Assembly (NCBI GenBank): GCA_963281255.1
Contig: OY725505.1
Span: forward strand, 3,348,001-3,412,000
Reading direction: 5' to 3'
Length of the DNA stretch: 64,000 nt
DNA from: Aphrocallistes beatrix
Lineage: Eukaryota; Porifera; Hexactinellida; Sceptrulophora; Aphrocallistidae
The notes under the pieces were generated by a model. That model saw only the letters and a program-made list of their open reading frames with translations. It ran no database searches and had not been told where the DNA came from. Numbering within the stretch: the stretch's first letter is position 1; the number at the start of each line of letters is the position of its first letter. A program made the position numbers and the translations under genes. This document shows, piece after piece, positions 11,691-50,901 of this stretch.

Positions 11691-14008
11691 GTAATAATAA
11701 GTTAAATTTAGAATGTGTCACTGGTGTCAGTTGTTAATCTAAATTTAGATCTACTAACTATTGACTAGCTTAATCATTCGTTTCAGTTTCACAATCAACT
11801 GTACACTAAACTGAGTTTGAGTTCCACTTCTGAGACACACCACTTCACACCTCTCCCTAACTGTACTTTGTATTCATTCTAATAGAGCGACACTAAATAG
11901 TTCCGATTTCAGAGGTGTTAGAATATGGAACTATAGAATGTGAGTTAGTATAAGAACTAGCGACTGAAAATGATTGTTTGATGGAGGTGTGAAATGTTGT
12001 AGCGACATGTCCTGCCATTGACAGGACACATTTAACTAAAAATAAACCAGAAATACCAAACATTTCACATAATACAGAATCCCGTTTAAATATGATTTCA
12101 CACTTTGATTGACAAATAGATTTGCATCTTTTGGAATTCCAAAGACTTAGCAACTGTTGAGTTTAAATTAATTCCTGAAATCTGATTCGTTGAAATTTGT
12201 TAATCTCATCATCAACAGGCAATAAAATGTTTAATATTTGTTGAAAATATTTGTGGAAATATTTTACACCTATTTGTGTATCCAAGAAGTGAAGTCACTT
12301 CTAATAGCTGAGTTCTCAATATCCATGTTCTACTCCATTAGTTCCTTAAAATAGAATGTGACACAATTGTGACAGCTATGCTACCTCGTTATTGCTTACT
12401 TAGTATGAATACTTGTCAACCTCAATTCTCTGTCGTATTCACTGAATTAATTTCATTATTTGTTTTCTCTCTTTTCTAGACACTACACACCTCAATACTC
12501 TCTCTCCATGAGTCAATCTTCTTTCTACACATTCCTATTACCCCATTCTGTCTCTATTAGAACTTATTTACGTAGCAATGTTTGCTTTTGTTGTTATTTA
12601 CATTTGAATGAGTTTATTTGTGACTAACTCTGTTACAAATGCTTAGTGTGTGACTATCTTAATGGAAATCTGTTTTCAGTTCAAATTCCTCGTTTTAGAG
12701 ATATTTTAGTTATTTTCGCATACTTCCCAACTGCACCGTTTTTGTTAGAGTTCCACTTTATCTTACATTTGTTGAAAGTAATGTCCCGTGAGAGAATACG
12801 GTCAGTACGAATATACTATGTCTCTAAATACTACTAATGTCCCTTTCTTCCTTGGAGATGTTGGAATGTATGTTTAGTTGAGTTCCTATTATGGGAGATG
12901 TCCTATTGGAATGGACGCTCTTCCTTGAAATTCACAGGACTTTATTCCTTATATGGTATTGATCTGCTACTCTATTGACCAATAAGGATCCATCTTACTA
13001 ATTGCATATACAGTAGACTCCGCTTAATAGAACATAGGTTAATGGGACCAACTGGTTATTAATCGAGTCTCTATTTAGGAACTTAATATGCCATAGCAGC
13101 TAATACAGATAACTCTTTTCGGTTAATGGAGTTCTCCGCGTATTAATCGTGTCAAATTAACCTCTTACCGATTCGGTTTTATTTAGCGGAGTCGACTGTA
13201 TCTAGGAATTATTGGCGTAAACAATAACAATGTTTACTAAACAATAATTGTTATATATCAATGTCGTTAGAAAGCATTAACGAATTCACTATAGAGCTTT
13301 GATGCATAGATAAATTAACAAATAAGGACTTAGAATCTAAATTTAAATCGAGTCTTCCGAGACTACTCTTCATATCCATGGTTCTATCCGTTATATTTTC
13401 TATTAAGACGCTTCTAGTCTGTTATTTCTGTCTTTCCAACGTTTCTCCATTGTTTACACAATACATTCACTAAAATTTGTTTGTTTGTTTGTTATTATTT
13501 CTTGGATATCAACTTCTTCCTCTCCATGACGTTGTACACTAGTGGCGGGCAACCTTAATCCTTAAGTGGACCATAATTGGGTCCTGTTACGTAGATCTGT
13601 GAGATTCTTATACTACAGAACCATGGATGGTTTTGTAGCGTATAATTCTGAGATTATCCGTAGAATTGTGAGTGGGCTTACCCAAATGGTCTTGTGGTTC
13701 AATCGATTTCATCGTAACTTGATAGCCATCGCCACCAAATTGTGGCACACGACACAATTTGATGGCACGCGACACAAGCGAACTTGGTTCAATACAAATC
13801 CTATCTTATAAATGAAATTGGGACCAGGAGGTTAGTTCATAATAAACGAATGTTCATAATAGCGACCCTGACTGTATTTAGTTCAATGCAGGTGTTGGGA
13901 ATAATAGTGCTCAGCGTTTACTGGCATGAAATTGTGTCGCTTCCTGCCACTTCACTGCTCATGCACTCTTGTAATGTCTGTTTCAGTGTGATAGCATAGA
14001 GTGTCGGG
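11691..14008. other. Intergenic region between NLR and NBEAL
   Basis: No gene is supported. It contains a Tigger-like MITE (13011-13198) and a truncated mariner-like MITE (about 13787-13873). A TTTCAG at about 13981-13986, close to the NBEAL start codon, could be the acceptor of a non-coding 5' exon. Confidence 0.6.
13011..13198. mobile_element. Tigger/pogo-like MITE
   Basis: Begins CAGTAGACTCCGCTTAATAG and ends with inverted ATTTAGCGGAGTCGACTG, with TA on both sides. A relative with the same right terminus lies at 20175-20371, and a lone terminus (TTAATGGAGTCGACTG) near 52860. Confidence 0.75.
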
Positions 14009-41242
<27,234 letters not shown>

Positions 41243-41621
41243 TTTTAATCTGAGCTCAGCTGGCAATGAGCTGGAATATTTTATGGATTATTCTGTATAT
41301 ATGTATGTTGTGGTTTGGTATTGAGTTTCGCTAATTATGATTTTACCTTTATTCTGCCTTTTCTACCGCAAATGACTCAAATCTATTCAAACGGGCAAAC
41401 AACTAATTCTGTCAGTAGCTGGGTCAGCTGATTAAACTCTTTATACGACATCCAATGCAATCAGGACAATAGTTTTACCATAGTTCCTAGACTACTGTCT
41501 CGTTCACGTATTCATTACAAATTTCCATTAATTCAAAGGACAAATCAAAAATTTAAAATGCAAGGAATCATTTAGGGATGCAATAGCGATGCGAGCAAAA
41601 CGTCGAGAGTTTAGAGCGGTT
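41243..41621. other. Short spacer between convergent NBEAL and NHL genes
   Basis: Tail-to-tail spacer of 379 bp. No further gene or clear structure is seen. Confidence 0.6.
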
Positions 41622-43154
41622 TTAGTTGTCGAATACTTGTATGCGCTCGTTGCCTTGATCGCACACGAGGATGGTCTCATCCATGTGGTTGAAAGCGACC
41701 CCTTTTATATCTTTGAACTGTCCAAACTTGTTCCCAGTTTTCCCCTCCTTGCAGAGCCAGTTGGCCCTCAGGTTGTATCTCAGGAGGCATTGCTCCCCTT
41801 GGTAGCAAGCCGACAGCATCACCTCGTGCCCCTGGTCCCCTGGACCCTTGGAGAGTGCCACTCGATAGGGGACCCATGTCTCGGTTGGATTCTGTCCAAT
41901 CACTTGGAAGACGCAGGTACGCCATCTCAGCTCCCCGGTGGAGATGTTGTAGATGTGTACGCTGTAGCCGCCGGAATGTAGGACCGCCACAATCCCCTCT
42001 TCCGTCCCTGACACCGAGTGGGGAGCGTAAAGTGGCGCGTGTGTCGTCCCCGACACAATTTGAACCACCTTCAACCGCGGGCATGCCAACACGAGCACGC
42101 GGTTGTTACCTGTGTCTGCTATCAGGACATTGCTGCCGTCACAGCTGTCTAGTCCGTGAGGAGACTTTATTCCCAGTGACTGAGGTGTGATAAAATGTGC
42201 TCCACCCTCGCCCACTTTCTTATGAATAACTGCCACTGTGTCCATGTCCGGGAATGAAATGTAGATTCTGTTTTTGGTGACACACATTGAGTTCGGGGGT
42301 CGCTTTATCTTCAACTCTTTCGTGAGGTTGGTGAGATGGAGACGTTTATCTTGCATGAACAAGTGAATGAACCCGGCGTCTTTTGCTGCGTCTAACACAT
42401 ACACAGCTCCGTCTGGGCTAGCAACAACATCGACTGGTAGGAATGCGAGGGTCTCTTTGCCTTTCTCAAGCTGGACTGGAGCGTCGATGGCCGTTCGAAC
42501 TGAGTAATCCACTTTCTGCTCCACCCATCCTATGTTACTGATCAGTTCGTAGAACCTGTCTGATTGATGCTGGAATTGTAGGATCGGCCGTTTTGATTTC
42601 GCCAATGCAGCCTCAATGCTTTCATCTCGGCTGCTGCTGATGGATTCATTGAGCTCTGCCTTTATGCCATTCATCCGCTCCTCCAATTCCAGGACATTCA
42701 TCCCTGCGGTGTCCTGGTTCTTGACCTTGGAGACCGCTCTGTCCAATTCCGACATTTCCTCATCGAACCTTTGATTGAAACCTTCCAAATTCCTGACGTA
42801 TTCCCCCATGACACCTTCCACGGTTTCGAGCATGTACCCTTTCTTGCGTGTGAGCATTTTGTGCAGGAGCTCGAACTCTTGGTCGATTGTGTCTATCAGC
42901 GTTTGCTTCTCACTTTTCGTGTTGATCACCTCACTCATTACGCCCTGCTGTTTCTCCTTCAGCTCCTTGATGCGACGCTCTGCCATCTCTACCAACTCTT
43001 TCAAGGTCTGTTCTCGCACCGTAGTCCTAGACCTCTCCCGTCTGAATTCTCCCTCCTCCGCTTCCTCATTCCTCACCGTTGTCTCTGAAGCAAAGTGGAA
43101 AGTATTCAGTCTATTCCTGCTACTACGCCTTTCATTTGTGTTTCTGTCAGCCAT
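41622..43154 (-). CDS. Coiled-coil protein with C-terminal NHL repeats (TRIM-NHL-like, no RING or B-box)
   Basis: Intronless frame of 510 aa from MADRNTNERR; an ATG at 43163 would precede the expected transcription start. Residues about 50-200 form a coiled coil like the BBC region of TRIM proteins. Residues about 230-510 form a beta-propeller with NHL-type repeats (LPVDVVASPDGAVYVLDA; PHGLDSCDGSNVLIADTGNN; FKDIKGVAFNHMDETILVCD; final NERIQVFDN). TRIM-NHL proteins normally begin with RING and B-box zinc fingers; these are absent here and no upstream exon supplies them, so E3 activity is not expected. It is divergently arranged with the canopy-like gene 400 bp away. Confidence 0.8.
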   Translation of the reverse strand: MADRNTNERRSSRNRLNTFHFASETTVRNEEAEEGEFRRERSRTTVREQTLKELVEMAERRIKELKEKQQGVMSEVINTKSEKQTLIDTIDQEFELLHKMLTRKKGYMLETVEGVMGEYVRNLEGFNQRFDEEMSELDRAVSKVKNQDTAGMNVLELEERMNGIKAELNESISSSRDESIEAALAKSKRPILQFQHQSDRFYELISNIGWVEQKVDYSVRTAIDAPVQLEKGKETLAFLPVDVVASPDGAVYVLDAAKDAGFIHLFMQDKRLHLTNLTKELKIKRPPNSMCVTKNRIYISFPDMDTVAVIHKKVGEGGAHFITPQSLGIKSPHGLDSCDGSNVLIADTGNNRVLVLACPRLKVVQIVSGTTHAPLYAPHSVSGTEEGIVAVLHSGGYSVHIYNISTGELRWRTCVFQVIGQNPTETWVPYRVALSKGPGDQGHEVMLSACYQGEQCLLRYNLRANWLCKEGKTGNKFGQFKDIKGVAFNHMDETILVCDQGNERIQVFDN

Positions 43155-43554
43155 TTTGATCATAAACCACCTGACACATTGTTTTTATACGATATCATAT
43201 GTAACCTGAGAGCAATGTGACCTATGCTGAGAACTATGCAGTTCTACGTTGGGCAATTCCAACTATCAAAGCAATGTTTGATGTAAGAGCAATGCTGATC
43301 TTTCACTTCTCAGTTCAGCACCAAACTAGTGCTTTTGTCCCCTAAAACGCTGGATCCCCAAAACGCGCTTACAGAGGAACTAAAGTGTTGATAAGGTGTA
43401 GAGAGGTTTCGTGATTATCCAATCAGATTTCAAGAAGGAGAGCAAGCCATTGCAGCTACCTCCAGATTAACCTATCGGATCCAAGGATTCAGATGTCGTA
43501 GAGTGCTGAGTGCAAGCATTTATATGCAAGTCTTTGGCTGTGAAGTAATGCCAC
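43155..43554. promoter_or_regulatory. Divergent promoter region between NHL and canopy-like genes
   Basis: 400 bp separate the two start codons. Minus-strand TATAAAAA at 43182-43189 lies about 30 nt from the NHL-protein ATG, and plus-strand TTATATG at 43519-43525 about 30 nt from the canopy ATG. Confidence 0.5.
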
Positions 43555-44046
43555 ATGAAGTTACTCTTCTGCATCTGTTGTGTCCTGTTTGTGTATTCGA
43601 GTTTATCGCAACTGAGTTCAGAGCGAAAACACAAATATTGCCTTGTTTGTGAGTTGATTGTGCAGCACGTCACAGCACAGGTGTTACATTCCAATCGAGA
43701 CACAACTCACACTCTCAGCCGAGAAGTGAGGTTGAATTCTATTCTGGAGGATACCTGCTCTGAAATTCTTAAGTACGGTCGGATCACCGATCCCGACGGG
43801 AGTGTCCGGTACATTCCGGCATTCTTGGATTCCGGAGAGCCGGTTGAAGAACCGAATTTCGAGTATAACCGTGAATTTACCGGAATGTTGGAGCATTTCT
43901 GTGTCGATATAGTGGACGGACACTCTGATGGATTGGTGGAACTCTTCTTGGAGCCTCTAGACTCACATTCCAATGTTACTGTCTTGGAACGAAGATTCTG
44001 CACTGAAATAACTCAGTATTGTGCAAATGAAGGTGTCAAAATGTGA
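43555..44046 (+). CDS. Canopy-like (saposin-fold) secretory-pathway protein
   Basis: Single-exon frame of 163 aa. An N-terminal hydrophobic signal peptide (LLFCICCVLFVYSSL) is followed by a conserved cysteine pattern: KYCLVCELIV, EDTCSEIL, EHFCVDIV, and terminal RFCTEITQYC. This fits the canopy/PRAT4 family, small ER proteins with a saposin-like helical fold. Some vertebrate members chaperone Toll-like or FGF receptors to the cell surface. There is no C-terminal KDEL-type signal (it ends NEGVKM), so retention or secretion is unresolved. A TATA-like sequence lies about 30 nt upstream. Confidence 0.75.
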   Translation: MKLLFCICCVLFVYSSLSQLSSERKHKYCLVCELIVQHVTAQVLHSNRDTTHTLSREVRLNSILEDTCSEILKYGRITDPDGSVRYIPAFLDSGEPVEEPNFEYNREFTGMLEHFCVDIVDGHSDGLVELFLEPLDSHSNVTVLERRFCTEITQYCANEGVKM

Positions 44047-44770
44047 ACCTAATACTCAAATGCAAATATTTACTTCATTTAACTTATTTTGTGCTGTGTA
44101 TTTCTCTGTGTGTACAATAATATTCACACGAATGAATTATATTTCTACTAATGGAGTCTGATTTCATTATTCAAGTGCGCTCGTAGATTCTTAAAACTGA
44201 TAAAGGACTGTTTTTACCTAAATTGATCCATTACCAATGAATTTGGTTGTTACATTCTTGTTCGTTGCTATGTATGGGAAGGAAGGCTTCTGAGTTACTT
44301 TGCGACACATTTATGTCCTCTGCCACTCACTATAGGACCATCTCAGCTACATAAACCAATCAATTTTAGTCAATTAGCGTCCAATCAGATTAATTAGCTA
44401 GAATTTGTGTTTTTCACACCTTCAAATGAGATCTAATTATAGATCCTCACTGCTAGAATTAGGATGAGTTTGTGAGAATCTCTCTTTTATTGTTTATTTT
44501 GTTGTTGAATAGTTGCTTATTCAACAGAATTTTGACGTTTCAACTCATTTGATGTTAGACTACACTCATTAATTTCTAACTATAAACACCAGCCTACTCT
44601 ACCACGCATACCTATGTATGCACTCCGTATCCAAGATAAATACGTGTAAATATAAACAATATTATCCACAACGTTCTTGTTTGGAAGAATTATCTCTAAA
44701 CACGTTTGATTCCGCGGATTATTTGTTTGTTTGTTTGTTTGTTTGTTTGTTTACTTTAGCTGATAAACAC
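44047..44770. other. Region upstream of the RasGAP start
   Basis: No gene is seen. A (TTTG)n array (44721-44750) and a TTTAG acceptor at 44759 directly precede the RasGAP start codon, so at least one non-coding or unrecognised 5' exon is likely here or further upstream. Confidence 0.5.
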
Positions 44771-47700
44771 ATGGATCGCTCTGGAAACAAGACAGAGGGT
44801 CTGGTTTGGGTGTCGGACCAGCTCAACCAATCAGATGTAGAGTTTGTCCCCAGATACCTCATCCACAACACACTCGAGCACAAACTCTACTTCTACAGTG
44901 AGAAGGTAAATGTTAGGATCTTAGGCAGGACACATGTTTATCCATTCCAAACTGTGCCACTTTATGCCACTTCACACCTTCTAGCCTGCCACTACGCCGC
45001 CGAAAGTCGGTCAGCTGTTGGATGAGCTCACTCGGCCGACAAACTTGAAACTGTCCGCCCCTGGAGAGAAAACGCACCCTCTGGTGTCGAGGGAGAGGTC
45101 CAATAGTCTCACAGGGTTGAGTGGCGCCACGCGACACCAGCCCACCACCCCAGGACCACCCAAGCGGCCGTCCTTCACGAAGCGACTGAGACTGACGCGC
45201 GCCAGTTCTCTCTCGGAGAAGAAGACAGAGGTGAAGAGGCTACGCGACACATCGCGACACTTCAAGTCCCTTGACGCCTTGGAGGACGTGGGAGTGGAGC
45301 TAGGTGAGAACGGAGATTGATTGGCTGTTCTTGTGACACAATTCTAAGTGGTTGTCGTGTGACACTTTCAAATCGAGGAATGGTAGATGGATCTTTGTCA
45401 AATTTTATAAAATACTGTTCTTCTTTGTGCCACTTATCAGCATTATGGCTAGTGGTAGTTAGAGTGGCACAAAGTGGCACAGGAAGGGAATTATGAGACT
45501 TGGATACGAATAACTGAGTCAGGAGTTACTGAAATGGGTAATTGGAATGTGGTAGTGCGAATTCTCTCAGATTGCGAGTATGTTAAGAGTGGAGTTCTAT
45601 TGTTCGAAGGATACAGAGTATCGCAGATGTTTACATTTACTTGTCAGAATTCAAGTAAACAAGTTGTTTACTATGCTTCATGGAAACCTTCAAACCAAAT
45701 TTTCACACTTCCATTTAAGGCCACCGCACAAAAGATTCATATTATCTTCTACGTGTTGAATACGATATCAGAACATTCCATTTACCCGTATCCGTAACCA
45801 CCTGACACCTCTAGGTCTCCCTGGAAGTGTGCTGGAGCTGCAGAGAGACCCGTCCCCTAGTGTGAGTGTGGTTCACACCTCTCTCATGTGCAGACTCATC
45901 TTCACCTTCTGTCTCTACATATCTATCCCACCTGCTGGCAGCCATGGCAACAGAGATCAGTCTCAGGAATGCGAAGGGCAGTGTGCTGTGAAGAACTTGT
46001 ACATAGCTCTGCAGACGGAGGGGGACATGTACCGATGGCTGTACTCCCTCTCCGGAGACCTGGAGAGGGTTAGGAACAGGTAAACATTTGTTTGTTTGTT
46101 TGTTTGTTTACTCTTTTTATTTGTGTTTACGTCGCAGGAGGTTTCACGTGCACCCTACACTGACCATCACGATCTCAGAGGCTAAAGGGCTGCCCTCGAA
46201 AAAGCCACTTTTCTGTGAGGTGTTACTGGACTCCACTCCCTACGCCCGCACCAACGAGAAACTCTCCAACAAAGGCTCAGCGTTTTGGGGCGAAAAACTG
46301 GAATTCTCGGAATTCCCGCCGATCCAATTCCTGACTGTCCTCCTGCTCAAAGGCAAGGCCAAGCGGCCGCACGAACTGGGACGGGTCGAGATCCCGGCCA
46401 TGACCTTATATGGTAAAGGGGCGGTGGAGAAGTGGTTCACTCTGAAGCAGGAGAGAGATCGCAGGAAAACTCTCATTTCCATCAGAATCAAGCTGAACTA
46501 CCAGGTAGCTAATAAAACAACATATTTATATCGCATGGCCGTAACTAGGGACTGTTATGTGACAGGTGTCCATCCAGAACCACTCAATCTATAAATAGAA
46601 GAGTATATGGCGCCCACCTCCAAATCTCCTCTTTCAGATTATTGGTTTAGAATCGCGAAAAATGTTTTTCTCCAAGTCATAGTGTTTTAAATCCAAAATC
46701 TTCTGTTCGGAAAAATTTCTACTTTAATTGGAGAATGCCCAGCATTTATATGGCTTCGCACTTTATGGCTTCAGTTGCATAGAAATGGCTGGAAGACATC
46801 CGCGATATCGGGACACTGTGTCCCCAGTGGCATTCTACGGTTAAAGCTTCATAGATCGAAAAAAGCTGAGAAATGTTCCAAATTCCGCTGTTGCTATGAG
46901 AGTTGTACAAACTTATCTCGTCTATTGATTGTGAAGCTGAATTTGTGTCGACTCTTATGACGCATCCCACCTGTGTGGTTCAATTATGATCTGTGCATAT
47001 GAGATACCAGCCTAGACATACCATGCCACTCATCGACACCTCTGCAAACCACTTTTGTCGCATTCTATTTTTAGGTTCTGAACATTCTTCCCTTCACCAA
47101 ATACGAGGACCTCCTCAACTACGTAACAGACGACTACCTCCTCATCATCAGCAACCTCGTGCCACAGCTGGCGCTCAAGAAGAAGGATTGTCTGGCCAAG
47201 AACCTCGTGAGGCTCTTCTACTCCACCGGGGATGTTACAAGGTAACGATAGTTCACCAATGGAGTAAGAATCCTTGAAATCCGTTTTACAATTTATAGCC
47301 ATCCGTATGCGCGATCCTGCGAAATCTAACACTCCTATTTATAGCAAATTTGGTATCAAACATCTCTTTATAATGTAGATGTGCATCTCATATTTTTAGA
47401 ACTTATTTACAGGTATTTACATTCATATTTTGACACCTCTGTTGGTGTTCTGGAGTGCATAACTTCGAGACTTTTAAATGTTTGATTTCAGATGCTATTT
47501 TCCTTTACAAATAATCTTGGAGTCCTTGGACTGTCCTAATCTATATTTAGCTCACTCCGACAGGTACCTGGTGGATGTGGTGGTGGCAGAGGTTAGCGAC
47601 ACTTCGGACGACAACCTCATATTCCGCGGGAACTCCCTAGCAACCAAGTCCATGGACTACTACATGCAGCTGGTGGCCAATCACTACCTCCAGTCCGTGC

Positions 47701-50138
47701 TGAAAAGACCCATCGTCAGGCTCCTTCAGGACACCGCGGAGTGTGAAGTGGACCCCGAGCGCATCTCCAGCGCCACCACTCCCCTCCAGGCGCAGAACAA
47801 CTTCCTCCGACACCTTCACGCCATCTGGGAATCCGTATACAAATCCCGCAGCTCCATTCCTGCCGAGCTACAGATTGTGTTCCATGGAATTCAGACGGAA
47901 TTGGGCCCTGAAAGGCAGAGTGTCTCGCACACAGTCATAATCGCCTGTATTTTCCTGCGGTTTTTCTGCGCTGCCATTATGTCTCCCTCTCTGTTCGACA
48001 TCCTCAAGGAGTACCCGGGGGAACGCGAGGCGCGGAAACTCACCCTCGTTGCGAAGGTGCTACAAACCCTCGCAAACCACACAAGGTTCGAGGAGAAAGA
48101 GGCGTACCTCTTGTTCCTGAACGGTTGGATAGACAGAGAGGGGGCGAGGATGGCAGAGTTCATTTCCTATGTGGCAGGGTTCAGTTACGCCGAGAAGCGA
48201 GCCAGTGTTAGTGTCGACCTGTCTGTCACGTGGAAACTGCCACAATTGGTGTCACTGGGCTTTGAACTGTCGACACTCCACCACTTCCTCGCAGAGTCCA
48301 TCGAGTCGCTGTCCAATCAGGACCTAGAGCTCCTGCTGCCGTTACAGATCCTGACAGATGCTCTCACTCAGATCGAGGCAGCCTACAACGAATCAAAAGA
48401 CAAGATCCTCTGGATCACCGCCACCCCTGAGAAATGTGTCGCGTCGGTAGGTGTCGGCACCTACTACCAGGAGGCAGCGCCACTCGGACACTTCTCCCTG
48501 GAGAGCGAGTCCACCGGGTCTGGCGACGAGGACTTCAGCAGTGACCTCGAGAACGGACGCAACCAAATCGTCCCGCACACGGACCTCACATGGAGCAAGC
48601 GGGACGTGGTCCAGTACCGGGAGTCCCTCTCCAACAAATCCAGCGCGCGTTCCAGCTCTGAGGACGACACTTCCGCGCCAATCCCGCCTAACGCGCCAAT
48701 CCCGCCTTGGCGCGTGTCCAGCTTCAGAGAGGCGAAGGAGTACGCGGACACTTTTCTGGCGCCAAAACCCGAAAGGACAATGTCGCCCATCGATCACCTG
48801 AACGACAACTCTTCCATCGCGGAGATCGAGAACTGCTTAGAAGCGGTGCAGCGCAGTTTCAATTTCCCGCCGGACCCCCCGAAGCCCTTCATCAGACGGA
48901 CGTCCCCCAAACTCCCGCGGAACTTCTCCCTAAACAACGCCGTTCCCTCCTCCAAATTGAGCCCTTCCAAATCAGCCAATCAACTCCAATCCATCACTGT
49001 GTCTCCAAGCCAGCCATCCCCCCTCGCCACACACAACCTCACTCAACACCTCTCTGTCGACACCTCGGCGCGTGGATTCAAACAGACCAATGAGATTCGC
49101 ATGAATTCCAACGCATACGAGCGGACGGAGTACACTCCCCCGCTCCACCATAGCCAATCAGACTCCTGCAACCCTGACAACCAGAATAACGGCAAGTATG
49201 CCAGGAATTCACGGAAACCAAATACCAGCCAGTCGTTCAACAGCCACTCTCTGAGGTTCAGCATTCCGATGGACAAATCCGACAGTGTCCCATCTCTGGC
49301 TGCCATTTCCAGTTCTAAATATAGACACAAGCTGGATAGGAGAGGTGTGAAGTCAGTCACTACCGATTCCTTATCAAGGTCCACTTCGAACCAGCTGATC
49401 CCAGCCTCCAACTCGCCCCCCCCAGCCGTGCCCCCCCGGTTCACCAAGGCCAGTTCCGCTGAGAATCCGGCGCCCTTGAGTCCGCACCAGGACAGGGGGC
49501 AGAAGTGGTCCAGCGACGGGGAGACGGACGAACCACCTGCGCTGCCACAGCGCCCCTCACACCCGCCCAAAACCATCGAAGTGTCGCAGTCGCTCGACCG
49601 GATTGCGACCGGTCCGAAGTCACACCTCAGCAAACTGACCGGCACGCGGGGACCGGGACACGAGCGCCTGGAACGGAGACGGTCCGTGTTCTCCGGAGAG
49701 GAGGACTGCGCCTACTATAAAAAGGAATTCGCGCGCGTGCAGAGAGAACTGACCAAGAGCCGCGCCGACAATCAGGAACTGTCCGGGGAGCTCACCGCCA
49801 AGCAGCGGGAAGTGGACAAGTGGCGGAATGTGTCCATGCAGCAGGGGAAAGAGCTGAAAACCGCCCGCGACAACTCTGAAATCGTTTCTCTCAACAAACA
49901 GGTGCAAGACCTCCAAACAGAAGTGTGCCGACTGAAAATAGAAAACGAAGAACTCAGAAAATCGAAAATCCCAAATTCCGAAGACTTGCGCGCCCAAATC
50001 GACACCTGGAAAGGTCTGGCGATGGAGCGCTCGACCAGGATTCGCTGTCTGGAGACCTCAAACGCAACTCTCATGAATGGGATTGGCCAGCTGGAAGCCC
50101 TGCAAGATATAATGACCAACGGGGACCTATCAGATTGA
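44771..50138 (+). CDS. PH-C2-RasGAP protein (SYNGAP/DAB2IP/RASAL2 family)
   Basis: GTPase-activating protein for Ras/Rap-type GTPases at the membrane. Exons: 44771-44905 (the exon may start at 44760), 44985-45303, 45815-46079, 46138-46504, 47075-47241, 47564-50138; they join in phase to 1275 aa. A split PH-like region (VSVVHTSL to GDMYRWLYSLSGDLE) is followed by a C2 domain at about 241-362 (LTITISEAKGLPSKK, YARTNEK, FWGEKLEF). The GAP domain spans about 363-690, with an arginine-finger segment (IFRGNSLATKSMDYYMQLV) and FLRFFCAAIMSPSLF. The next 450 residues are proline/serine-rich with polyproline motifs (PPPAVPPRF, PPALPQRPS), and the last 150 form a coiled coil. Domain order and coil match the SYNGAP/DAB2IP group. 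An AATAAA at 50311-50316 is a likely polyadenylation signal. The true first exon is uncertain. Confidence 0.88.
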
Positions 50139-50901
50139 AGTCTTTATTTATATGTTTTTAAGATGTAATTATTCTGTTTTAGCTGGATTGTATGCTTTCT
50201 CCTGACAGCGAGGGAGGGTTGATGGAATGTGGCACGGATTGTGTCGCGGTTAAGAGGTGTCTGGTGGTAAGATGGTGGTATTAATAACCCTTTATTACGA
50301 AGTAAATTCTAATAAAAGATGGTCATTTCCATATTTATCTCCACAATGGTTCTCTCTGAATCGATGCTGCATTGCCAACCAATAGTGTCCATATCCACAC
50401 CTTTGATTTAGCATTCATTCTCGTTGGAAGTTCAACCGCTGTGGTAATGCTCTAATTCGAGATATTCGTTCTACGAACTTCTATTGTGCAGAATTCAGAA
50501 ATTTGGGGTTAGAAATGAGCTGTGAAACGGAAGCAGAAGTTTGCAGTTGTTTACGTTATTGGGCTAATCACCGTAATTCCTGCTTAGTGGCATCACTGGA
50601 TCATTTCACACGCCACAGCAAATCATGAACACTTCATATTTTCATAAATAGCATTTCAACTCGAATTATTTTCACTGTCGTGTAGGAACTTACTTTTGTT
50701 CTTCCATTTCGCGGCTACTATTCGACAATTTTGTTTTCTATGTGTCATTTATTTGTTGCAACTTTAGAATTTAAGAACAGCTGATTAATCCATTGTCCAC
50801 ACGGATTATAAGGATCCGCTGCATTCCAGAGTCTATTTAAGTTGCTAGCATGAGCACACAGCCAATATAACTGCACAACTCAACTCTTTTATATAAATAG
50901 A
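50139..50901. other. Spacer between RasGAP and RasGEF genes
   Basis: Contains the RasGAP poly(A) signal AATAAA (50311-50316) and, near its end, a CCAAT word and TATATAAATAG at 50889-50899. No gene is seen. Confidence 0.6.
50889..50899 (+). promoter_or_regulatory. TATA box abutting the RasGEF start codon
   Basis: TATATAAATAG ends two bases before the ATG at 50902. If it is a TATA box, transcription starts about 30 nt downstream and Met22 at 50965 is the first usable start. Confidence 0.5.

Noticed and set aside
45474..45797. 108-codon plus-strand frame in the RasGAP intron 45304-45814
   Set aside because: It has no recognisable domain, would break the in-phase join of the flanking exons, and lies in AT-rich intronic sequence. 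Treated as chance.
48393..49645. Several 100-200-codon minus-strand frames opposite the RasGAP last exon
   Set aside because: Shadow frames of GC-rich, proline/serine-rich coding sequence; the plus-strand protein is clearly the real one.
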